Of a DNA stretch of 24,327 nucleotides, positions 1 to 8,330 are shown piece after piece (positions within the stretch are counted from its first letter, which is position 1; every line of letters begins with the position of its first letter). The translations under genes and the position numbers were made by a program. This DNA comes from Pelargonium nanum (lineage: Eukaryota > Streptophyta > Magnoliopsida > Geraniales > Geraniaceae), in assembly GCA_036897485.1 (NCBI GenBank), contig JAYMTF010001311.1, positions 1-24,327 of the forward strand. The letters are read 5' to 3'. Under the pieces are notes generated by a model that ran no database searches, was not told where the DNA came from, and saw only the letters and a list, made by a program, of their open reading frames with translations.

Positions 1-73
1 GGGGATGTAGCTCAGATGGTAGAGCGCTCGCTTAGCATGCGAGAGGTACGGGGATCGATACCCCGCATCTCCA
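1..73 (+). tRNA. tRNA-Ala (anticodon AGC)
   Basis: The full cloverleaf can be folded. The 7-bp acceptor stem pairs GGGGATG with CATCTCC, with one G-U pair. The D arm carries an A-box-like TAGCTCAGATGG. The anticodon stem CTCGC/GCGAG closes the loop TTAGCAT, whose anticodon AGC (34-36) reads alanine codons. The T arm is CGGGG/CCCCG with loop ATCGATA, so the B box has A where the consensus has T, which I recall as usual in plant tRNA-Ala. Position 73 is the discriminator A; CCA is not encoded, as expected for a nuclear tRNA. There is no intron. A run of five T (74-78) follows directly and would serve as the Pol III terminator. It lies antisense to the COBRA-like gene fragment to its right. Confidence 0.97.
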
Positions 74-78
74 TTTTT
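74..78 (+). terminator. Pol III T-run terminator of tRNA-Ala
   Basis: Five consecutive T directly follow the tRNA discriminator base, and another T-rich stretch follows at about 80-88. This is the normal RNA polymerase III stop signal. Confidence 0.8.
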
Positions 79-803
79 CTTATTTTTCAAGAAATTTTCA
101 TACTCATTTTCTTATACCCAATCCAGAAACTTTTGGCTTCGGGTCATATAAAATAGAACCATCCATCCTCGGGTTGGGTCATGTAAACCCGCACATTTTG
201 CATGTAAAACCCAAAATTAATGCATCGCCATTTATGCTATTTTTGAAGAACTTTTCATTTTTATTTTCTTACGCACTTAAGGTAATATTCTCTTATTCTT
301 AAATTCCTAAAGTACCTTTGCAACTTTAAAAGGAATCTAACAAAATTAATATTCACTTCATCTTCTTCCATGGTGAAAGAGAATAACTTCGTGTAAACAT
401 ATGAGATGCAAATGTTCTGAAAATTGAAAAGTATAGTCATGTATTTAGGAACATTATAGATGAGTAGTAATTTGTAATTACCCATTGATTTATACTCTGA
501 AGAGAATATGTTCCAAAGGCCTAGTCATGCAATAAAAAAAATCGAGAAAAAATAATATGATGAATAGGTAAAGCCGGCAATTTGGACCCGAACTTGTGGG
601 GACCCGAAACCCGACCCAAAAAATTACAGATTCAGGACCCAACAAGTTTCCGGTTCCGGATCGGGTAGTCCTTCACATTTTACATGGAAAACCCGAATAG
701 TCACCTCTAGGGCTCAAGGGAGACACAGATCAATGAACAAAGATGTTTAATTTGAATTATACTAAATTTTCATATGCTAACAAGAGATTATAATTGTACT
801 TAC
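74..803. other. No coding exon; putative COBRA-like intron 2 or intergenic DNA
   Basis: I searched the minus strand here for the next conserved COBRA block, which is tryptophan-rich and follows the TPDGYV motif, and did not find it. The stretch is AT-rich. It holds two patches of the ACCCGA-type low-complexity sequence seen elsewhere in the window, at about 150-215 and 572-706. The second patch begins with a GGCAATTTGGACCCG-like motif and ends CACCTCTA, resembling the ends of the MITE at 13535-13644, but I could not match a target site duplication. Confidence 0.5.
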
Positions 804-2131
804 AACATAACCATCTGGAGTCCAGCTCATGATGTCCCATTTGATTGTGATGTTTCCATTTGGATCAAGGGCGTCATAGGCATCTACACACCAAAAAAAT
901 CAACAATTAAAACTCTAAATTTGACTTATCAACCACTCCGTAACTTCAAATTCAGAGACTTCGTTTTTTATTCATTGTTATAATTATCCTACGTATTGTA
1001 GGATACGTATCACTATATGATACGACACAACCAACAATGGATACAAATTATTGGTATTATAACGAATCAGTTTGTGCAGCAGTTCATGCCGATTCAAACT
1101 ATTAAATTTTCCTAATTATTTGAACGGTACATCCTATGATGCATTCAATCTCAATAACACTAGTCTATTACAGCACACACTCAATACAAAACACAACATA
1201 AATCATTTTGTATAAGAGCCACAATTACTATTAAATAAAGGATCCAAATCAGAAACCCACTTAATTTCTAAAATTTTCAAGGAAATAATGGAACAACTAC
1301 CCGATATGACCCAACACGTATAAATAAATGGGTTCGAATTGACACAATATCTTTGACCCATTAACTTAAACGGATGAGGCGGATCAAGCGAGTTTATTGG
1401 TTAGTTGACACAAACCCGATTAAGCTAAACTTAAACCTACTCAAAATCACATCGAGTCACGGGTCAATACCCAAATTGCCTAATAGTTCATAAGATCAAT
1501 CAAGACTCAATCAATGAACCAAAGCCACAATCACTATCAAATAAAGGATCCAACTCAAAAACCCACTTCTTAATTTCTCCAAATTTGAAGGAAAATATCA
1601 TCGAATTGACTCAAAACCATCCAATATCTTTAACCTGTTTAACTTCTATGGGTCATTTTCGATCCGATATACATAAAAATTATATTTTTATCCTAAACGG
1701 GTTGGTTATTTATGATCGAATTTGACACAATTAACTAAAAGGGTTGGTTAGTCGACACAAACCCGATTAAACTAAACTCAAACTTACTTAAATTGGCATC
1801 GAGTCACTAGTCATTACCCAAATTATCTAATAGTTCATAAGATCAATCAAGACTCAATCAATGAACCAAATCCACAATCAATATCAAATAAAGGATCCAA
1901 CTCAAAAAACCCACTTCTCAATTTCTCCAAATTTCATCAAATTCACTGAAATTTGCAGAGATCTCAAGTAATTAATCATGACCCAGAAACATAAAAACAC
2001 TAAAATCAGCTCCAAAAACACTGACCTGTAGAAGTGAAGCTTGAGCAAGAAAGCAAAAGAAGAAGCAGCGCACAGAAGCTGCTGAGCTTAGAGATGGGTC
2101 CAACAATGGCTGCTAAGAACAGAGACCCCAT
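804..2131 (-). CDS. COBRA-like GPI-anchored protein, 5' exons only (partial)
   Basis: Two coding exons can be spliced. Exon 1 is 2131-2026 (35 codons plus 1 nt, donor GTCAGT). Exon 2 is 883-804 (acceptor GTAG, donor GTAAGT). Residues 1-35 form a signal peptide: MGSLF start, then a hydrophobic core ALLLLLLS. Exon 2 encodes residues 36-62, with the block DALDPNGNITIKWD followed by MSWTPDGYV. That is the conserved N-terminus of mature COBRA/COBL proteins, plant GPI-anchored extracellular proteins that affect cellulose deposition and oriented growth. The remainder (CBM-like region, CCVS motif, omega site) is absent from the window: either it lies left of position 1 across intron 2, or the gene is broken. 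In the sense direction the leader contains a (CT)n run at 2221-2236. I cannot say which COBRA-like paralogue this is. Confidence 0.85.
1212..1950. repeat. Degenerate tandem repeat in COBRA-like intron 1
   Basis: A block containing AAATAAAGGATCCAA, then CCCACTT and TTTCT, appears at 1233, 1539 and 1886. A second block with CACAAACCCGATTAA and later TAATAGTTCATAAGATCAAT appears near 1409-1500 and 1757-1847. The spacings are 306 and 347 bp, giving about two full units and one partial unit. Copies differ by scattered substitutions and small indels, so the duplication is not recent. Confidence 0.8.
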
Positions 2132-2220
2132 TTTTGTGGAGCAGATTTGCTTTGAATGCTGAATGTTTTGTGGTCTGGTTCAGCTCAAGATCTGCATAGA
2201 GGAGAGAGAGTGAAGAAAAA

Positions 2221-2237
2221 GAGAGAGAGAGAGAGAA
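2221..2237. repeat. (GA)n microsatellite in COBRA-like leader/promoter
   Basis: A GAGAGAGAGAGAGAGA run lies about 90 bp upstream of the COBRA-like start codon, reading as (CT)n in the transcript sense. Such CT-rich tracts are common in plant core promoters and 5' leaders. Confidence 0.8.
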
Positions 2238-2271
2238 TCAATGGGAAGTGAAAATGGGAGCTTTCTTGAGC

Positions 2272-3735
2272 TAAGTGGACTTGTTATAATATTCACTACA
2301 AACAATCTAAATCATATCTTTTGCTCAAAATATAATTATTTTATTGTGTTTATTAAATTATAGCTAACAAGTTTTTGTAATAACAAAAAACAATAAATAA
2401 TAATTTTTAAACTAGCTGGAATTCTAGAAATGAGTATAGTTTTATACACATTAACACTCGAAATTTAGTGCTGACAATTTAGAATCGATACCGCGACAAA
2501 TTAAAAGTTTGAAACGTGTTTTTTGAGTACGACCAACATATAATAACTATAAGTCAAGACGAAAAAAACGATTTGAAATCTGTATATTTTATAAGGAAGA
2601 TCTGAAATTCAATCTACAACTCTTTTCATATCGGATTTGTGCTAAGGTTCTCAACGAAAACTTGTCACGAAACTTGAATTGCTTGTTCTAGTAGAACGGC
2701 TCATTGGGCCATAATAAACTAGACCAAAAAACGGGCAAATACGATCAAGTACATACAATTTTGATCCCGATTTTGTTGGGTCGAAATTTTCGGTTCAAAT
2801 TCGATCATGCCTGGTCCTCTAAACTGAGGAACATATCAATCATTAGTATATTTTTCGAGACACAAACACACATTAATTTTCATTTTGTTTTGTGAAGTTT
2901 ATGGATGGCAAGAAAATTTTGGCATGTGGTGTGCAAGTTGATGTCATAACATATACTATAAATTATTATAAAAATGACAGTTTGAGACAGCAAAGAATGT
3001 GGACCTTTCTAATTTAATTATTGTTTTAATAATTATTGCCCTCACTCTTTGACAAACCAAATTTAATTATGATTTAAATTAGAAGTCACCTACCAAATAT
3101 ATGTAATTTACTGGATGGCCCATTCACAAAAAGTGGACCAATTCGTTATATTTTAATTGTACCGACAATCCATGATTAATCATCAATGACAATAATATGA
3201 AGTGTGGACCAAAAAAATAAAAGGGTTATTTTTTACCAAAAAATTGTTTTGTCACAATATATTAAGCTAAATAGATCAACTTAATTTAACATAAATACTT
3301 TTATTTTGTGTCGTGTTGCATGTCGAATTATGAAACTAGTGAACTAGGTTCTTTTATTTTGTGTTGTATTGCATGCAAAAACACTAGTCTTTTGCTCTGA
3401 ACTTTGGAACAAATCTCGTCAGAGATATGCGTCATCATAATTTTTGTCGCAAATTGTTACAAATTCTTTTATCGTGAATTCATCGGTTTCTTTTGTAATC
3501 TTTAAATATATGTATGAGAATAAATAATCGAAGTCGTGTTATTTTCAGCTTAAATGAAACCAAATCAGTCATAACATGACACATAATTACAATACTAAAT
3601 ATAAACGTTAACGATGTGTCAGAATCTCATTGGTAACATAACATAATTCCAGTAAATATGTGTAATGTTTTAGTCTAGATATAATTTTTGAAAAAATCAA
3701 TTAAAAAATTCTTAATATTTCTGTACAAAAACCTG
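2272..3735. other. Intergenic DNA between COBRA-like gene and TIM8
   Basis: The two genes diverge from this interval, so it holds both promoters. The sequence is AT-rich with no reading frame resembling a known protein; the 63-codon frame at 2704-2895 is not supported. The motif CTTTTATTTTGTGT.GT.TTGCATG occurs twice, near 3298-3325 and 3351-3377, a short direct repeat. I see no convincing TATA box for the COBRA-like gene; TATTATAA at 2286-2293 (minus strand) is the best candidate. Confidence 0.5.
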
Positions 3736-3741
3736 TACGAA

Positions 3742-3757
3742 GGCCCAGCCCAGCCCA
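3742..3757 (-). promoter_or_regulatory. Three overlapping site II (TGGGCY) motifs upstream of TIM8
   Basis: The minus strand reads TGGGCTGGGCTGGGCC: two TGGGCT and one TGGGCC sharing end bases. Site II elements are bound by TCP factors and are enriched in promoters of plant nuclear genes for mitochondrial proteins and ribosomal proteins. They lie about 170-185 bp before the TIM8 start codon, which fits the encoded product. Confidence 0.65.
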
Positions 3758-3865
3758 AAAAGAATCGGGTTAAAACCAAGTTACTTCAGTTTTGGATTCG
3801 GGTTATGAATCGGGTGGGTTAATATGAAAACCAGTAGGATCCGATCAATCTACAGATTTGGGGGT

Positions 3866-3874
3866 TTAGGGTTT
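3866..3874 (+). promoter_or_regulatory. Telo box (TTAGGGTTT) in TIM8 promoter/leader
   Basis: TTAGGGTTT is the reverse complement of the plant telo box AAACCCTAA. It lies 51 bp before the TIM8 start codon. Telo boxes commonly occur together with site II motifs in housekeeping and growth-linked plant genes, and both are present here. Confidence 0.6.
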
Positions 3875-3924
3875 AAAGAAGCTCTGAAACAGAGAAAGTT
3901 GAATCAAAATCGACGACGAGGACG

Positions 3925-5671
3925 ATGGATTCTATGACCCCAGAGCTCCAGCGGTATCTCCAGGTCAGAAAATTTCTACTGATCTACTATTTTTTTACAA
4001 TGTATTAGTTGTTTTCATGTGAATCTATGGCTTGAAAATTGAAATCGATTGAACAGATCAAAGAGGAAATTGAAAAACCCTAATTCTGGCTTATAATGGT
4101 GTAGTCAATATCTGGGTTTCAATTTATAGTAAAAATAAATTCACTATCATGGATTTTCATGTTTAATTTTTGACTGGAATTGAATATTGAAACTCTTTGA
4201 TATCATCCATATATGCTTATACATTTATGTATATGTATATGTATACTAGTTTCAGCTCAATAAAATCTGCTTGGGTTCCTTTTGTACAAAAGGATGAATC
4301 TGCACTATCTTTTCCACACAAGAAAACATTAAAAACATGTCGGGTACGTATCGAGCACGAGTACATTGAGAAAATGAGAGTGTTCGTGCATCAAAGTGTA
4401 TGTGTATATATACGTATACTAGTTTCAGCTCAATACGATCTGCTTGGATTCATTTTGAACAAAAGGATGAATCCGCTTGGGATTTGTACCCGATTTGTTA
4501 CACACTGTCAAATGGTACCAATTGTGCATACCAAAGTTCATGCACTAAATGAATTTTTTCGAAAAGGTTTGTACTAAAGTTCGTGTACCATTGGTGACGT
4601 CCATGATAAACTAAAAATATTTCTGCTTTGTTATTGGGTATTTAGGTCGAAAGGTTCTTTATGTTTTGAGGCATAAATAGCTCAGCTTCTGATTGGAAGC
4701 TTCAAGATTGGGATTGCGAATATTGCTATGATGAGTTGTAATTGGTCGAGCAAGCTCCCATTTCGGAAAGTTTTGCTTTAGATGTCCATTTCGATTGTTC
4801 GGTACTCTAAAATATACATTTTTTCCGACAATTTGGGTTACTTATGGAGAACATTAGAAGTATAAGTGAGCTTCATTTTATGCGAGGCAGCGTTGGTTTA
4901 GAAACGAACATAGTTATTCATTTATATAGATGAGTTCATTCGTGTAGAGAGGTGACAAGTGTAGAGAAAATGAAGTATAAAGTATCTACTAGTTTTGCAT
5001 CTGCCCCCGAAACCCAAAATCCAAATGAACACGAACTCCATTCGGACCGGTTTCTGGTTAGGCTTCATGAACCCGAACCCGAACAAACCCGACACTGACC
5101 TGAAACCCGAATTTTCCATCTCTACATATGAGGTCTTTTCAACCCGACAAAACCCCAATTGCTAGCTCCAAAACTGGTCTATTATTGTCTTTCACCAAGT
5201 ATCTCCCTTAATCATCAGATAGAGAGTAGTATTGTAGTTTTCTGTCCCATTTGTTTGCATTTCTCGACCAGAACTGGTTTTATTGGCATGCATATAGCTT
5301 ACCAAAGTAAATCCCGTCTTTAAAATGGTTGGCATGCCTCATCTTATATGCAAAGCATAACAATTACCAAATCGTGTACTAGTCTTAATTCGTGAATTAC
5401 AAACACCGAACCATTCTCTTATGTTTAGTTCACTCTCGTCTTCAGAAGACAAACTCATCATTTGACCGTGTTTATGCAGGAAGAGAAACAACGAGCTATG
5501 ATCAACGAGCTGGTTTCCAAGATCACAAAAGATTGCTGGGACAAGTGCATCACAGGCACACCCGGAAGCAAGTTCAGCTCTGGCGAAACAAATTGTCTCA
5601 CCAACTGCGCCAGGCGCTACATGGACTTGAGCATGCTCATTATGCAACGCTTCCAGTCTCAGCAACATTAG
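3925..5671 (+). CDS. TIM8: TIM8, small Tim chaperone of the mitochondrial intermembrane space
   Basis: Exon 1 is 3925-3963 (13 codons, ending CAG before GTCAGA). Exon 2 is 5480-5671 (acceptor ATGCAG, stop TAG). The intron of 1516 nt is in phase 0. The protein is 76 residues, the usual size for plant Tim8. It carries the twin CX3C motif of small Tims: C32-WDK-C36 and C52-LTN-C56, separated by 15 residues; these form two disulfides. Around them are the family-typical AMINELVSKIT, SKFSSGE and RRYMDLSMLIMQRF helices. In the known family, Tim8 pairs with Tim13 in a hexamer that escorts hydrophobic precursors to the inner-membrane TIM22 route; it has no cleavable presequence and is imported through MIA40. 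The start codon fits because the next in-frame Met (residue 4) would shorten the conserved N-terminal PELQRYLQEEK segment. The promoter motifs upstream agree with a mitochondrial product. Confidence 0.95.
4231..4480. repeat. Direct repeat, 173-bp period, in TIM8 intron
   Basis: A roughly 65-bp block starting GTATACTAGTTTCAGCTCAA occurs at 4241 and again at 4414. Both copies continue through ATCTGCTTGG and CAAAAGGATGAATC, with a few substitutions. The long open frame at 4197-4577 runs through these copies and is best read as intron sequence, not as a gene. Confidence 0.75.
4944..5127. mobile_element. Possible MITE remnant in TIM8 intron
   Basis: The segment begins TAGAGAGGTGACAAG and ends TTTTCCATCTCTA, giving short imperfect inverted ends. 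Its interior is rich in ACCCGAAC-type motifs. The flanking octamers CATTCGTG and CATATGAG agree at only five of eight positions, so the target site duplication is weak. The overlapping minus-strand frame at 4922-5158 is a by-product. Confidence 0.35.
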
Positions 5672-7870
5672 ATCGTGCACGCTTTTCCCAGGTTCCCAAT
5701 ACAAACCATTACTCATATTTTCCAGTTCACGTGTTTAATTACTCAACCGTTTTGCCATCAACAAGTGTCTGGATTATTTGACATAGCCTTTCGGGTTCCT
5801 TGAATTTCAAGTAACTGAATTTTTGTTTATTTTCTCGTATATACAATCAGTTGATGACATTGAAGTATGGATTTTGGCTTGCAACATCATTGAGTACTTT
5901 GGTTGAAAGAAATGTTTTTATTGTTCCGCATGGAGAACTATAAACCATGCTGTTTGAACCTAATCAACTCTACTTTGTTTTATTACAATGTGGGATATGT
6001 TTTTATGGTGTGACATTTTGAGTTGCTTATACATTTCTAGATCTTGTTCAAAATAATTATATATATATATATATATAGATAGAGAGAGAGAGAGAGAACC
6101 ATTTTTCTCCGTTGACCTTTTGTCTATGAAGGTCCCCAACAAACATTAAGGATCTTTAGAGTATCCTTGTAATTAATAGGGTTGTGGGTTATGGGTCTTG
6201 TAAATATTTATTGGCTATGGGGTCATCATACTAGATGCCTACTCTGCTATGATTTATACCCAATTCCAATAATCTGATACACTCACAACCACACGCATCA
6301 ATCACTTGATGCCTCTAATCGCGTCCGATTTAATTTGATTTGATTTGATTCGATATTATAATGTTGTTGGATAGAGTTCGCTATCAGGTCTCAAATCGAC
6401 TTTTTCGGATTTGGATTGTAAATGTCCAATTTGAAACCGACCTAAAAGTGAGGTTTGTAATTTGGATCAAAACTTGCGGGCATTAGAGATTCGTCCTGTA
6501 TATTTATGGGTTTAGTTCGCATGAAATGAGCTAGACAATTTCGTGGGTCGAATTGCTTCTACAATTTACCTTCAAAATTGTTACCCAATGTGCAACATGA
6601 AACTCACAACTCGAATTAACTCGAGTCTATTTTGGGTTAGATCTGTCCAAACTCAAAAAAATCTTACCCGAAACATGAATTACCACGTTTTTCTACAAAG
6701 AGTCGGGTTGTAGACTTTATATCAAATTTTAAGTTTACATGGGTTTATCGTATCTGATCCGACCTGATAAGTGATCAAGTCTATTTTATACAACCCATAT
6801 TTATACAATTGCGAATTTTAGTTTCGAGTTTCGCAAGTTCAGATTCAAATTGTCCGCCCAATAGGTGATGCATCAGAAATCCATTTCCATTGACCTTTCT
6901 CATCTCTGTTTGCTTTCAAGTGGGACAAGAAGGGTCAGTTCTAGTCTTATCTCCCTCAACATTACAAAACTATACAAGTCAACAAAAATCTTAAGTTGTT
7001 ACTGAAATTACCTTTCTACCCTTCTGCCTTTTGTGTTGACTCTTTAAACAAACTATGAAAGTCAAAATAGCTATTAGAGGATGACTTGTCTGTGTGTAGT
7101 CATAACTCCTCTTCCCACAAACCCTCAAAACTCTATAGTATGTATTATTTGTGGATTTGAGTTGTATAAAATACTCGGGCGATTTTCAGATAGGCCCTGT
7201 CAAACAAAACCGCACAAACTCGTATATCTTACACGTAAATTTGATTGGAAACCCGCATCTCTATTGGTATGACTTCGGTTTAAGCATTTCAAACATTGAA
7301 TTTCTAACTACCATAAATAGATTCAATAATTTAGATTCAATTTCGCGAGCACTCGAAACTCAAACCACATATTTGCAAAGTCGATTCAAACAAATTCATA
7401 CAAATCCACGCATTTTATTCATAAAACTCGAAATCTAATTCAAAATTCGCAACACACACCTCTTTCAAGTCGAGTTCAATTTTTTTTTTTTTTTTTAAAA
7501 TCCGAACTAAAGAAACCCGACTTGAACCCTAAATTGCTAGCTCTACCATGAACGCTAAACCACACTAAACTAATATTTTGTTTTTGTTTTTGGGATAGAA
7601 TGGATCAAAAAAAATGATAAAAGAAAAAGAGGTAGAGAAAACAAGAAATGCAATAGTAGAACAATAAATAAGGAGTGGTAAGCATTAAATGGAGAGGACA
7701 AAGGCTAATAAATATTTCTGAATTGGTAAATTTAATTGCTTGCGTTTATCGCTGCAATTGTCTGTTCGTCCTCTTCATTGCTCTCTCTCTCCCATATCCA
7801 CATTTATTGCTCTCTCTCTCTTTCTCTGGGAAAAAATGGGTAGTGAATTAATATTCAGAGTTGTGCACAT
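5672..7870. other. Intergenic DNA between convergent TIM8 and DRB genes
   Basis: No coding sequence is recognisable. It holds the TIM8 3' untranslated region, a TTTGA-type pentamer run near 6329-6350, ACCCGA-type low-complexity patches at about 6400-6850 and 7200-7550, a 17-base T run at 7480-7496, and two copies of ATTGCTCTCTCTCTC at about 7777 and 7806. The patch ending near 7547 finishes AAATTGCTAGCTCTA, similar to MITE ends elsewhere in the window, but its other end was not found. Confidence 0.5.
6055..6098. repeat. Compound (AT)n-(AG)n microsatellite
   Basis: About ten AT units (6058-6077) run directly into about nine AG units (6079-6097), roughly 390 bp downstream of the TIM8 stop codon. 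Confidence 0.9.
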
Positions 7871-8330
7871 GGAGAGAACCAGGTAAATATTAAAAAAATA
7901 TCACAACTTTTCAACTTTTACAAAATTTTACCATAGACCCATTGCTCCAAAAGATCACCAAAATTAAGGGTATTCTTTATTTTTTTGTTTAATTCATTGT
8001 TGATCTTTTAATTACCAATGATCTTTTAACCCATTAGACTAAAAGAGCACCAAAAATAAGGTTTTTTTTTGGTTCTTCTCAAAGGCTGAAAACAAATTAT
8101 CATCTTCATAACTGTAGCATGGTGTTGAACTCATAATGAGGATGTGGAGAAGAAGGTAAATATAAAAAATATCACCACTTTTCAACTTTTACAAAATTTT
8201 ACCATAGACCCATTAGGCCAAAAGAGCACCAAAATTAAGGGTATTTTTTCTTTTTTGGATCTTCTCAAAGGCTAAAGACAAATTGTTCTCTTCATAACTG
8301 TAGCTTGGTGTTGAACTCATCACAACTACT
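7871..8330. repeat. Tandem duplications at the 3' end of the DRB gene
   Basis: A block with TATCAC.ACTTTTCAACTTTTAC and then ACCATAGACCCATT is present at about 7899 and 8170 (offset 271). A second block, CTTCATAACTGTAGC followed by TGGTGTTGAACTCAT, is at 8104 and 8290 (offset 186). The 8290 copy is the true last codons and stop of the DRB gene on the minus strand, so the copy at 8104-8135 is a duplicated coding end lying inside the 3' flank. A partial third copy of the CCATTAG..AAAAGAGCACCAAAA segment is at about 8032. Confidence 0.75.

Noticed and set aside
4197-4577. 126-codon plus-strand frame in the TIM8 intron
   Set aside because: It reads through a 173-bp direct repeat and low-complexity sequence, with no protein resemblance.
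5339-5716. 125-codon minus-strand frame overlapping TIM8 exon 2
   Set aside because: It is the antisense shadow of a conserved coding exon and resembles no protein; the plus-strand product has an intact twin CX3C motif.
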